A stretch of DNA of 64,000 nt from Novosphingobium indicum. GTDB lineage: Bacteria > Pseudomonadota > Alphaproteobacteria > Sphingomonadales > Sphingomonadaceae. Positions within the stretch are counted from its first letter, which is position 1, and every line of letters begins with the position of its first letter. Location: contig NZ_BMLK01000012.1 in the NCBI RefSeq assembly GCF_014645195.1, positions 62,001-126,000 of the forward strand, read 5' to 3'. The translations under genes were made by a program, and so were the position numbers. The notes under the pieces are model-generated. The model did no database searches. It saw only the letters and a program-made list of their open reading frames with translations, and was not told the origin of the DNA. Shown one piece after another: positions 24,253 through 32,802 of this stretch.

Positions 24253-26997
24253 ATGACCAAGACGTATACGCCCCTGCCGACTGGCGGGGTGATTGCACCT
24301 GCATATTTCTACAATGATACTTATGAAAAGAAGCAATGGTATCTCGATGGGTCGCCACTTTCTGACTTGAGTATTGATGTTTACTCTGGCTGGAAAGACT
24401 ACGACGGGACGGGCGTGAAGATCGGCGTCATCGATTCCCAGATCGACTTCCGGCACAGCGACCTGAGCAAGGCCTATGACACGTCGCTGGACTATAATTT
24501 CGCGCTCGGAACCGGCCAGATCAGCATCACCGACAGCACCGTGCCGTATTATCACGGCACTGCGGTCGCCGGCATCATCGCTGCGGAAGCGAACAACGCC
24601 AATGGCACGGCAGGCATTGCCTCGGGCGCGACGCTGGTCGGGCTGGGTATCGACTATGAATCGGGCGATGTCGTCGGGCAGATCGTCTCGGCCCTGAAGG
24701 CATCGGCCAGCCTCGACGTCGTCAACAACAGCTGGAGTTTCGTCTCCAATTTCGACGACGACTTCAACCGCCATCCCGAATACGGAGAAGCTCTCGAATA
24801 CGTCGCAGAGCATGGGCGCGGTGGTCTCGGCACTTCGGTCGTGTTCGCCGCCGGCAATTCCGGCTCGGGCGGCTCGTCGAACTATCACAACTTCCAGAAC
24901 TCGCCCTTCACCATCGCTGTCGGCGCAGTCGATCCGGACGGCTCGCCCTCCTCGTTCACGAGCCTGGGGGCCAATGTCCTGATCTCCGCCGCCGGGCGCG
25001 ATGTCTTCACGACGACGATCAAGGATCGCTATGCCGACTACAACGGCACATCGTTTGCCGCACCGGCCGTGACTGCGGCCGTCGGCCTCATGCTCGAAGC
25101 CAATCCCGACCTGGGATACCGCGACGTCCAGCAGATCCTCGCCTACTCGGCGCGGCGCGATGGCCTGTCCGACGATGCCAACTTCGGCGACGGCTGGCGC
25201 ACCAACGGCGCGACAAACTTCAACGGCGGCGGCCTGCACTTCAGCGATGCGTTCGGATATGGCTTCCTCAATGTCCACGACGCGGTTCGCCTCGCCGAGA
25301 CCTGGACCAAGCAGCAGACCTACGCAAATCTCGCCAGTGTCAGCCAGTCGGTGGACATCGACCAGACGCTTGTGGCCGGCTCGAAGGACCATGCCTCTGC
25401 AACGATCGAGGTGGGCCAGAACATCGCCATCGAACATGTCCAGGTCGCGCTCGACCTGCGCTGGGCGGACACCGGCGACCTCGACGTCTATCTGACGTCA
25501 CCCGACGGCACCACCGTGCGCCTGGTTTACGACCTGCCCTACGGAGATCGCGCCGGAGGCCTGCGCAACTTCGTGTTCGATTCCGTCGCGTCGCTCGGTG
25601 AGCAATCGGCCGGCACCTGGACCATCGACGTCTACAACCGCAATCCGCAGGCCACCGAAAAGGACGGCACGGCCATGTCCGGCCTGTTCCAGGACGCCAC
25701 GATCACGATCACCGGCAGCAAGCAGGCCATGGCCGACGACACCTACGCCTATACCGACGAATTCGGCATGCTCTACAGCGGCAGCGACCTCGCCGCGCGC
25801 AGCACCCTGAAGGATACCGACGGCGGGATCGACACGATCAATGCCGCAGCCGTCACCGCGGGCTCGTTCATCGACCTGTCTGGTGGCATGAAAAGCAAGA
25901 TCGCCGGGATCACGCTTGCTGTCATGGCCAACACCATCGAGAACGCGTTTTCCGGCGACGGCAAGGATACCCTGATCGGCAGCAAGGCCGACAACGTGCT
26001 ACGCGCCGGACGCGGAGACGACACGATCTACTTCTCGTTCGGCAACGATGTGCTGGACGGCGGGCAAGGCAACGACCGCCTGATCGTGGATGCCAGCTTT
26101 GGCAGCATCACCGGTCGCGTCGACAGCGACGGCGCGATCACGATCTCGCTGCACGCCGAGGGCGTTTCCACCATCGCCGGCATCGAGACCTTCGTGTTCT
26201 CCGACGCCACCTATAGTTATGGCGACCTGCTGCAGATGTTCGAACATGGCGGCATTTCCATACCCCCGGTTGAGAACCGTCCCGAGCCTGACCCAGATCC
26301 CGAGGTGCCCGATAACGGCGATACGGAGCAAGGCAACGGGGAGGACCAAACGACTTCGCCGCAGATACCGGGCTCGTTCGACGAAACGACACGCCACTAT
26401 GACAACAGCTTTTCCGGCGGCAACGCAGGGGAGAAGATGAAGGGAGGCGCAACGGCCGACCGGATCGACGGGAAGGGCGGCGACGACAAGTTGCTCGGCT
26501 ATGCCGGAGACGACGCGCTCTACGGCGGCACCGGCGATGACCGCCTCTCGGGCGGCACCGGGCATGATTTCCTCGATGGCGGTTCCGGTGCCGACAGACT
26601 GTTCGGCGATGCCGGCAACGACAAGCTCCTCGGTCTCGACGGAGATGACCTGATCAAGGCCGGTGCAGGCGATGACTGGATAGAGGGCGGCGCAGGCCGC
26701 GACCGACTGTTCGGTGGGGATGGCGCCGACACGTTCGTCTTCGACATTGCCGATCTGGATGCGACCGATGTGATCTACGACTTCGACGCGGACGAAGGCG
26801 ACCGCATCCTGATCCGGGGCCTTTCAGGCAACAGCACGGCCACCTTCGAATTCGAACGGCACGGCAGCAGCACGTCGCTCGAAATGCACCTTGACGGCGA
26901 GACCTTCGAGATCGCGCGCATCAAGGGCGACGGCATCGAGCACCTGGACACCGCGATGAGCATGAGCACTATCGAACTCGGCATCCTGATCGCCTGA
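24253..26997 (+). CDS. Subtilisin-like serine protease with P domain and RTX repeats, type I secreted
   Basis: This 914-residue protein is a probable extracellular protease. The S8 catalytic triad is visible as D61 (GVIDSQIDF), H101 (YYHGTAVAGIIAA) and S267 (NGTSFAAPAV), with oxyanion N202 in AAGNSGSG. Residues about 365-495 form a proprotein-convertase P domain (DTGDLDVYLTSPDGTTVRLV). After a Pro/Asp/Glu-rich linker near residue 680, nonapeptide calcium-binding RTX repeats (GGxGxDxLx) span about 725-835. There is no N-terminal signal; the C-terminal RTX region ending in a hydrophobic tail fits type I secretion, and an ABC/HlyD/TolC set is encoded 13 kb away. The ribosome-binding site is weak. 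Confidence 0.9.
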   Translation: MTKTYTPLPTGGVIAPAYFYNDTYEKKQWYLDGSPLSDLSIDVYSGWKDYDGTGVKIGVIDSQIDFRHSDLSKAYDTSLDYNFALGTGQISITDSTVPYYHGTAVAGIIAAEANNANGTAGIASGATLVGLGIDYESGDVVGQIVSALKASASLDVVNNSWSFVSNFDDDFNRHPEYGEALEYVAEHGRGGLGTSVVFAAGNSGSGGSSNYHNFQNSPFTIAVGAVDPDGSPSSFTSLGANVLISAAGRDVFTTTIKDRYADYNGTSFAAPAVTAAVGLMLEANPDLGYRDVQQILAYSARRDGLSDDANFGDGWRTNGATNFNGGGLHFSDAFGYGFLNVHDAVRLAETWTKQQTYANLASVSQSVDIDQTLVAGSKDHASATIEVGQNIAIEHVQVALDLRWADTGDLDVYLTSPDGTTVRLVYDLPYGDRAGGLRNFVFDSVASLGEQSAGTWTIDVYNRNPQATEKDGTAMSGLFQDATITITGSKQAMADDTYAYTDEFGMLYSGSDLAARSTLKDTDGGIDTINAAAVTAGSFIDLSGGMKSKIAGITLAVMANTIENAFSGDGKDTLIGSKADNVLRAGRGDDTIYFSFGNDVLDGGQGNDRLIVDASFGSITGRVDSDGAITISLHAEGVSTIAGIETFVFSDATYSYGDLLQMFEHGGISIPPVENRPEPDPDPEVPDNGDTEQGNGEDQTTSPQIPGSFDETTRHYDNSFSGGNAGEKMKGGATADRIDGKGGDDKLLGYAGDDALYGGTGDDRLSGGTGHDFLDGGSGADRLFGDAGNDKLLGLDGDDLIKAGAGDDWIEGGAGRDRLFGGDGADTFVFDIADLDATDVIYDFDADEGDRILIRGLSGNSTATFEFERHGSSTSLEMHLDGETFEIARIKGDGIEHLDTAMSMSTIELGILIA

Positions 26998-27051
26998 CGC
27001 GCTGCCACGATCGGCCGCAAGGCAGTCTGATGGGTGGCCGTTTCTGCGGCA

Positions 27052-27080
27052 GGGGCTCCGGCAATCCGGAGCCCCTTTTT
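27052..27080 (+). terminator. Terminator after the RTX protease gene
   Basis: A perfect 10-bp stem, GGGGCTCCGG and CCGGAGCCCC, closes a four-base loop (CAAT) and is followed by five T residues. It lies about 55 bases after the protease stop, so the two RTX genes are probably separate transcripts. Confidence 0.92.
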
Positions 27081-27193
27081 CGTGCAAATTCTTCACCGAA
27101 CAGCCCCGGAGCGGGACGAACAGGGCGAAGGCTGAGATAAAGTGCATCCGATATGAAGGCATCGGTCCGATCCGCACAGATCAAAAATTCCAC

Positions 27194-27212
27194 AATGACA
27201 TTAAATGTCATT
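27194..27212. repeat. Perfect inverted repeat, operator-like
   Basis: AATGACAT and ATGTCATT are exact reverse complements separated by TAA. The site is in the A+T-rich region about 250 bases upstream of the small RTX gene, where promoter elements are expected. It has no T-run, so it is not a terminator. Confidence 0.55.
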
Positions 27213-27460
27213 CAGACCTTCAAGACAACACTTAAATATAAATACCTACCTTACATCCGTTACAGACATTCCTTTAGTTAACATCAAACAGCATAGGTAT
27301 TACTAACGTTGCCAAGCATTACCGCCACTCCGTATCAGTAACGCACCTCAAGAGAGGCTCGATTCGCCGATAAGAACAACAGGGTTGCCGGCAACACGTG
27401 ATCGAGAGCGCCATTCGTGGCGTGAATGGACACAGGGCAGCAAACTGAAAGGAAGTTCTG

Positions 27461-28015
27461 ATGGCAGTGATTGGTCCAAATTCCGACGGCGAAATCGTCG
27501 GGGGCACGGCAGATGCGGATGTGATCGATGCAGGCGGTGGCACCGACGTTGTTCGCGCCGAAGGTGGGGACGACGTGGTCTACGGGGGTGCCAACCGCGA
27601 CCGCCTATATGGCGGAGACGGCGACGACTACATCGACGGTGAGGGATCGAACGACAAGATCGATGGCGGCGCCGGTAACGATACCCTCCTCGGCGGCGGG
27701 CAGAACGATCGCATCTATGGCGGCGACGGCGACGACACGATCATCGGCGGCGATGACGACGACGTTCTCTACGGCGACAACGCCGGCGACGGCAATGACG
27801 CCGAAGGCGGCGCCGACACCTTCGTATTCGATGCCGATGACGGCACGGACAAGGTGTTCGACTTCGAGCACGGCATCGACAAGGTCATGCTGACTGACGG
27901 CGGTTCCTATACGCTCGCATTCAACGGTTCGGGCGACACGATCCTGACTTACGGCGCGACGACCGTCACCTTCTTCGACGAAATTCTCGACGCCAGCGAT
28001 ATCCTGGTGGCCTGA
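27461..28015 (+). CDS. Small RTX calcium-binding protein
   Basis: This 184-residue acidic protein is almost entirely RTX nonapeptide repeats from about residue 12 to 110 (VVYGGANRDRLYGGDGDDY, YGGDGDDTIIGGDDDD), followed by a C-terminal beta domain (TFVFDADDGTDKVFDFEHG) like the segment after RTX repeats in other type I substrates, and ends in DASDILVA. There is no catalytic domain and no signal peptide. It is probably secreted by the type I system in this window and could bind calcium, polymer or the cell surface. AAGGAAG lies seven bases upstream of the start. It has its own terminator. Confidence 0.88.
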   Translation: MAVIGPNSDGEIVGGTADADVIDAGGGTDVVRAEGGDDVVYGGANRDRLYGGDGDDYIDGEGSNDKIDGGAGNDTLLGGGQNDRIYGGDGDDTIIGGDDDDVLYGDNAGDGNDAEGGADTFVFDADDGTDKVFDFEHGIDKVMLTDGGSYTLAFNGSGDTILTYGATTVTFFDEILDASDILVA

Positions 28016-28049
28016 CACCAAGTGGACGTACCCCCGTACGACCGCAAAG

Positions 28050-28085
28050 AACGGGGCGTGGACTGTCTGCCGCGCCCCGTTTTTC
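28050..28085 (+). terminator. Terminator after the small RTX gene
   Basis: ACGGGGCG pairs with CGCCCCGT across a loop of about 14 bases, followed by TTTTT. It lies about 35 bases after the stop codon. Confidence 0.85.
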
Positions 28086-28203
28086 CTTGGCAGGCGATCT
28101 TCGGAACGGATCACCTCCGTTTCCGAGCTTCCTCCTTTTCCGGCCGCAGGCAACCAACGGTATCGTGCCTGCCAGCTACCCGCTTAGGTCAGGGAGGAAT
28201 GCA

Positions 28204-29136
28204 TTGAACGTCCACGCCGAGCATCATCCCGCTTCCAAGCCATATGCGCCGATGCAGTCCTCCGCAGGGCCCAATCTCTTCATTATCGGTGCCTCGAAAT
28301 CGGGATCGAGCGCTCTGCATGCCTATCTCGCCGAACATCCCGACATCTGCATGAGTTCGGAGAAGGAACCGTGCTTCTTCGTCGATCAGGCCCATCTGCA
28401 ATCCGCATGGCCGATCATGGCGCGGCGTCCGTGTTCGCACGACAAGGATGCGTACCTCGCGCTTTGGGATGACGGTGGGCAAGCTCGCTATCGCGGCGAA
28501 AGCAGCGTCTACTATTCGCAGGCCCCGCATCGCGGCGATGTCGCTGCCAGCATCGCCGCTGCCTGTCCGCAGGCACGGATCCTCTACACCGTTCGCGAGC
28601 CGGTGACCCGCGCCATCGGTCACTACTGGCAGCGCTACAAGGAATTCCAGGAGCCGCTGGACATCGAAGCCGCCGTGCGCACCAATCCGCTCTATCGCGA
28701 CACCTCTGATTATGCGTTGCAACTGCAGGTCTACCGCAAGCATTTCGATCCATCGCAAATCCACGTGATCATTGCCGAGGACTTGCGCTCGAAGCGGCTG
28801 GAAACCCTGTCACAATGCTTCGACTGGCTAGGTCTTCCACCTCTCGCCTTCACGGCCTCGCAACTGGCGGACAAGCACCGCTCTCCGCCCACGAGCCGTC
28901 GTCAGCGCTTTCCCTTCGTCAGCACTATTCGCAATTCAGGCACCTGGGCCATGGCCCGCCGATACTTGCCTGAGATAGCCGTCCAGCGATTGCGCGCTTC
29001 CGCCACTATGTCGTTCGACAAGAAGCAGGTCGATGACAGCGCAGCCCGTGCCTATCTGGTCGAATATCTGGCGCCGCGCCGGGCCGAGTTCGAAGCCATG
29101 ATCGGGCGCCGGATTACGGCCTGGGATGCGGCCTAG
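28204..29136 (+). CDS. Sulfotransferase family protein
   Basis: This 310-residue protein resembles PAPS-dependent sulfotransferases. The 5'-phosphosulfate-binding loop is near the N-terminus (LFIIGASKSGSSALHAYL), and the 3'-phosphate-binding motif is likely YTVREPVTRAIGHYW. The start is taken as TTG 28204 because GGGAGG lies seven bases upstream; ATG 28252 lacks such a site. Position in the polysaccharide cluster, 15 bp before a Wzy-like gene, suggests it sulfates the exopolysaccharide or a lipid-linked repeat. The acceptor is inferred only. Confidence 0.82.
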   Translation: MNVHAEHHPASKPYAPMQSSAGPNLFIIGASKSGSSALHAYLAEHPDICMSSEKEPCFFVDQAHLQSAWPIMARRPCSHDKDAYLALWDDGGQARYRGESSVYYSQAPHRGDVAASIAAACPQARILYTVREPVTRAIGHYWQRYKEFQEPLDIEAAVRTNPLYRDTSDYALQLQVYRKHFDPSQIHVIIAEDLRSKRLETLSQCFDWLGLPPLAFTASQLADKHRSPPTSRRQRFPFVSTIRNSGTWAMARRYLPEIAVQRLRASATMSFDKKQVDDSAARAYLVEYLAPRRAEFEAMIGRRITAWDAA

Positions 29137-29151
29137 GCAGCGTCTTCACAC

Positions 29152-30621
29152 ATGACGGCGATACCCATCGTTCTGTTCTGGACGCTTGCACTCCATGGTC
29201 TGTTCAGCCGCAAGCCGATGCTGGTCTACCTCTTCTTCGCCACAATGCCGGTCGGTGCCTTCGCTGTCATCCCGACGTCCCTGACCGGAGGGCTGACGTT
29301 CACGCCGACACCCGTGATTGCGCTGCTGCTGATCGCCCGCACTTTCTCCGACCGTGATGGCCCCGCAGCCTTTCTCGCCCTTGCCTTGTTGCCGCACCGG
29401 CTGATGCTGCTCACGCTCTTCTGGGCCGCTGCAGCAGTGACGACGCTGTTCATGCCCCGCCTTTTCGCAGGTAAAGTCATGGTTGTGCCAATACGCGGCA
29501 TCGTAAGCGCTGCTGCCCCCTTGCAGCCGAGTGCGCAGAATGTCTCGCAATTTGCCTATCTCTCTATCGCGATCCTCTCCGTCTTCGCCTTTGCAAGAAT
29601 CCTTCGGTCGGCGGACATCCGGCAGCACGCACTCAAGGCCATGTGCCTGGGCGGCGGTATTGCCGTCCTGACCGGCCTGCTGGACTTCGCCAGCCAGTTT
29701 CTGCCAATCACGCCGGCGCTGGAGCCATTTCGCACGGCCAGCTACGCGTTGCTCACCGACATCGAAGTGCTCGGAGGCAAACGGGTCGTCGGCCTGATGC
29801 CCGAAGCCTCGTCCTACGGTGGCCAGTGCCTCGCCTTCCTGAGCGCCCTCTACTTCTACCGCCGCGCTATCGCCGATGGCCGGGTGCGCGAGATCTACGT
29901 TCCCGTCGTGCTCTGCCTGCTCGTGGTCTGCGCATGGCTGTCGACATCCACCGGCACCTACGTTGGCGTGGCCGTGTTCTTTCTGGTCGCAGCGCTGGAA
30001 TGGTTCCTGCGGATCAACGCCGACGAACGCAGCGGTGCCGTACACCGTCGCACGCTGGGTGCCGAAACCACCGCAGCGGTCAGCTTGTTCATCCTGATCG
30101 GTATTCTGGCGATCGTACAGCCGCATATATTCGACCCTGTGCAGTCGATGGTCCAGCGGATGATCCTGGAAAAGCAGGAATCCACTTCGTTCACCGAACG
30201 CGGCATGTGGCGGACAGTCGCAACCGCTGCCCTTTCCGCAACCCATGGGCTCGGCGTGGGACTGGGCGGCACGCGGTCCTCCAGCAGCGTCATCGCCATA
30301 TTCGCCTGCACCGGGATCATCGGCGGTTTGCTGTTCTACGGTTTCGTGCTGCAATGCCTGCTGCGCCAAGTCGCCGACCGAGAGCCAGAGCAGCGTATCC
30401 TGCTCTCGGCGTTCCGGTTCTCCTTCCTCCCCACCTTCGCCATTTCGCTGATGGTCGGCGACGCGATTTTCGGCGGTTTGACGGCTTTCGGGCTAGGCTT
30501 GGCCACGGCTCTTTCGGGACAGACAAATCCGCGATCAGTCCGGTGGTACGATTACCAGTCTTCCGAAAGTTCCCGCTCGAACGACTGCCTGCGCCGTTCC
30601 ATGAGCCAGATGAACGCGTAG
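29152..30621 (+). CDS. Wzy-like polysaccharide polymerase / O-antigen ligase-type membrane protein
   Basis: The 489-residue protein has about ten or more hydrophobic helices and a large loop around residues 190-225, the plan of Wzy polymerases and O-antigen ligases. The segment AWLSTSTGTYVGVAVFFL resembles the conserved S-T-S/T-G motif in this superfamily. With the Wzx-like flippase and the Wza/Wzc proteins in the cluster, it is the best candidate for the polymerase. Its last 70 bases overlap a small gene on the opposite strand. Confidence 0.78.
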   Translation: MTAIPIVLFWTLALHGLFSRKPMLVYLFFATMPVGAFAVIPTSLTGGLTFTPTPVIALLLIARTFSDRDGPAAFLALALLPHRLMLLTLFWAAAAVTTLFMPRLFAGKVMVVPIRGIVSAAAPLQPSAQNVSQFAYLSIAILSVFAFARILRSADIRQHALKAMCLGGGIAVLTGLLDFASQFLPITPALEPFRTASYALLTDIEVLGGKRVVGLMPEASSYGGQCLAFLSALYFYRRAIADGRVREIYVPVVLCLLVVCAWLSTSTGTYVGVAVFFLVAALEWFLRINADERSGAVHRRTLGAETTAAVSLFILIGILAIVQPHIFDPVQSMVQRMILEKQESTSFTERGMWRTVATAALSATHGLGVGLGGTRSSSSVIAIFACTGIIGGLLFYGFVLQCLLRQVADREPEQRILLSAFRFSFLPTFAISLMVGDAIFGGLTAFGLGLATALSGQTNPRSVRWYDYQSSESSRSNDCLRRSMSQMNA

Positions 30622-30776
30622 AGTAGGAGCCAGATCGGCCAGAGCAGTGCGTCGCGCCTGTCTCTCTGGCGCCGGCCCGGCAATGGCACCGGGCCCTGAA
30701 TTCCAGCGAACCACTTTGCAGTCACGGACCAGCCGATCGCGTACAGCACTGCGGCGCTCAGCACCGTCTCAAGCAT
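30552..30776 (-). CDS. Small predicted membrane protein
   Basis: This 74-residue frame begins at an ATG and has two hydrophobic stretches (LETVLSAAVLYAIGWSVTA and LLWPIWLLLYAFIWLM) separated by a basic turn, and a charged C-terminus. I know no function for it. It starts 12 bp after the stop of the upstream glycosyltransferase gene in the same direction, as the last gene of that run. Its 3' end overlaps the wzy-like gene by 70 bp tail to tail, which lowers confidence. Confidence 0.5.
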   Translation of the reverse strand: MLETVLSAAVLYAIGWSVTAKWFAGIQGPVPLPGRRQRDRRDALLWPIWLLLYAFIWLMERRRQSFERELSEDW

Positions 30777-30788
30777 CGCGATGCCCTC

Positions 30789-31655
30789 CTACATTTCCAG
30801 GATCTTGCGAGGGTCCACACGGCCGCGCAGACAGTCAGCCACGGCCAGCACATTGCCTAGCAGGCGCCCCCGGCGGTCGACAAGCGGCTCGGGCTTCACG
30901 CTTCGCAGCGCATTGGCGAAGAGGTTCTTCGACATCAGGCGATTGCCAAAGTCGGCCCGCATGGTCCCCTTGCGCTTGAGATAGATAATGTTCGCAACCT
31001 GCGAATATCCCAGCCGCTTCCCCGAAGTCCGACCACCGCTGACGCCCAGATGCACGCCGGTTACGCTCGATGCCGCGATCATCCGCCCGCGCCGGCCAAG
31101 ACGATTGGTGAAATCGACATCTTCCTGCCAACCGTAGAGCGGCAGGTTCTCGTCGAAACGCAGCCCGTCGGCGGCGGAGACGCGGATCGCCATGTTGCAG
31201 CCGTAAAGCTCATGGCGCTCGGTGATCGCGGGCGGAAAGGTGTGCTCTCTACCCGCAATGATCGCCTGCGCTTCCTCGATCGAATATCCGCCCCTCAAAA
31301 CGCCGTCGGCCAGCAGATCGCCGGTAATTCCCACGAGTTTCGGGTTCACTCTGAAAAGCGCCTCGACAATGGCCAGATAATCAGGTGCCGGAATGAAATC
31401 ATCGTCGAAGAAGACGATCACATCCGCGCGGTCTTGCAGAGCATCAAGAGCCCGGTTGCGCTGGCGGCATAACCCTTTTTCACCAAAGAGGACTTCCGGC
31501 GCCCCTCGCGCCTGATCCACGCCTGCAACATCCTGCGGTGTAACACTCGATACGACAATGCCATCGGCAGGCCGCGATTGATCAGCCAGAAAATCGATCG
31601 TGCGACACACCAGTTCCGCCCGGCCTATGGTCGCAATGACAACGAATATCCGCAC
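30789..31655 (-). CDS. Glycosyltransferase family 2
   Basis: This 288-residue GT-A enzyme begins at GTG 31655 with GGGAGG six bases upstream. The N-terminal nucleotide-sugar fold is visible (RIFVVIATIGRAELVCRTI), with the metal-binding DXD-like motif in IVFFDDDFIPAPDY and a second acidic motif YGWQEDVDF that fits the catalytic base. No membrane helix is evident. It is probably one of the cytoplasmic transferases assembling the lipid-linked repeat unit. It begins two bases from the acyltransferase stop. Confidence 0.87.
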   Translation of the reverse strand: MRIFVVIATIGRAELVCRTIDFLADQSRPADGIVVSSVTPQDVAGVDQARGAPEVLFGEKGLCRQRNRALDALQDRADVIVFFDDDFIPAPDYLAIVEALFRVNPKLVGITGDLLADGVLRGGYSIEEAQAIIAGREHTFPPAITERHELYGCNMAIRVSAADGLRFDENLPLYGWQEDVDFTNRLGRRGRMIAASSVTGVHLGVSGGRTSGKRLGYSQVANIIYLKRKGTMRADFGNRLMSKNLFANALRSVKPEPLVDRRGRLLGNVLAVADCLRGRVDPRKILEM

Positions 31656-31656
31656 G

Positions 31657-32802
31657 CTACGCCTCCCTGGGCACCAGCACACTACGCCGGATCTGCCTGA
31701 GCCCCTTCTTGAGCCAGAGCTGCAAGGGCCGCTCGACGGCCATGGCAAATAGTCCGGCGAGCACTGTGCAGGCAGCCGCTGTCAGCAGCACGGCGAGCAC
31801 GGGCGACAGGCCTGTCCGGTAGGCCAGCCCCAACAAATACCCGCCGGTAATCTGATTGATCAGATAGAGCGGATAGGTCAGCAATCCGGCGACAGTCGCG
31901 AACCGCACAAACCGGGCGCCGGACCCCACCCGCATCAAGACGCAGGCGCTCATAAGCAGCGTCAGGATGCCCCAAGCCGCTGCGGCAAACGCGGGGTCCT
32001 GACCGAATGCGGAAACACCCAGGCTCGAGCGCGCGGCATAGTAGGTCGAGATCAGTCCCACCCCGAAATTGATCACGAACATGAGACTGTTCGCACCGAC
32101 GCTGCGGCCCATGAATATCTGGTAGAGCGACGCGCCGGTAACGAAGTAGCAGTTCGTGGAAATCAGCGTGACCCGCAGCTTGTAGGAAGAGGCCGCGCCT
32201 GCAAGCCAATGGCCTGTCTTCCCGAGAGCTCCGGCTTCTCCGGCCAGTACAATGCACCAGAACACAAGGTTGAAGGCTGTCACCGCACCGGCAATCGCCG
32301 TTACCCGGCCTATCTTTCCCGCCTTGATGATGCCGAATACCACCGCATAGAACAGAGCCTCCGTCACCAGCGTCCAGACCGCGCCATCGACCCACGGCCC
32401 GACCGGAAACAGGACCATGGAGCGCAGAAAGCGCGGGGTGAGCTCGGCGACCGACAAGACCCCGCTCGCGAGCATCACCAGGCCCGAAAGCACCGTGAAG
32501 AACCACAGGGCCGGCACGATGCGGGTAAAACGCCCGATCAGAAAATCGGAGGCGGACTTGTCCTGCGCCGACATCAGGATGACGAATCCGGAGATCACGA
32601 AAAAGATCTGCACGCCGATCCAGCCCAAGCTGGCCCACACCACGGCGTCCGCAAACACCACTGGCGTGCCCACCACCGCCCGGATGCCTCGGCTGCCCTC
32701 TTCGGCCCAGGACATGAAGACCAGATGGTAGAACATCACGGCCTGCGCCGCCGCCAGTCGCATCACGTCCAGCGAAGCGATCTCGCGGGTACGAGCGGTC
32801 AT
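31657..32802 (-). CDS. Acyltransferase family 3 (OafA/YrhL-like)
   Basis: The 381-residue integral membrane protein has about ten helices and the family's start, EIASLDVMRLAAAQAVMFYHL, in which the histidine is the usual active-site residue. A second family segment WIGVQIFFVISGFVILMSA follows. It would transfer an acyl group, often acetyl, to sugars of the polymer during assembly at the inner membrane. ATG 32802 overlaps the stop of the preceding glycosyltransferase gene by four bases, so the two are coupled. Confidence 0.88.
   Translation of the reverse strand: MTARTREIASLDVMRLAAAQAVMFYHLVFMSWAEEGSRGIRAVVGTPVVFADAVVWASLGWIGVQIFFVISGFVILMSAQDKSASDFLIGRFTRIVPALWFFTVLSGLVMLASGVLSVAELTPRFLRSMVLFPVGPWVDGAVWTLVTEALFYAVVFGIIKAGKIGRVTAIAGAVTAFNLVFWCIVLAGEAGALGKTGHWLAGAASSYKLRVTLISTNCYFVTGASLYQIFMGRSVGANSLMFVINFGVGLISTYYAARSSLGVSAFGQDPAFAAAAWGILTLLMSACVLMRVGSGARFVRFATVAGLLTYPLYLINQITGGYLLGLAYRTGLSPVLAVLLTAAACTVLAGLFAMAVERPLQLWLKKGLRQIRRSVLVPREA

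Larger units (their letters stand above)
26998..27460 (+). other. Intergenic region between the two RTX genes
   Basis: No gene is visible. The first 85 bases hold a strong terminator. The rest (about 27160-27350) is A+T-rich and contains a perfect 8-bp inverted repeat at 27194-27212. The final 100 bases lead to the ribosome-binding site AAAGGAAG before the small RTX gene. Confidence 0.5.

Noticed and set aside
26400..26750. Repeats in the protease gene taken as a DNA repeat array
   Set aside because: The periodic sequence encodes RTX nonapeptides with calcium-binding glycines and aspartates; it is coding repetition, not a CRISPR or satellite.
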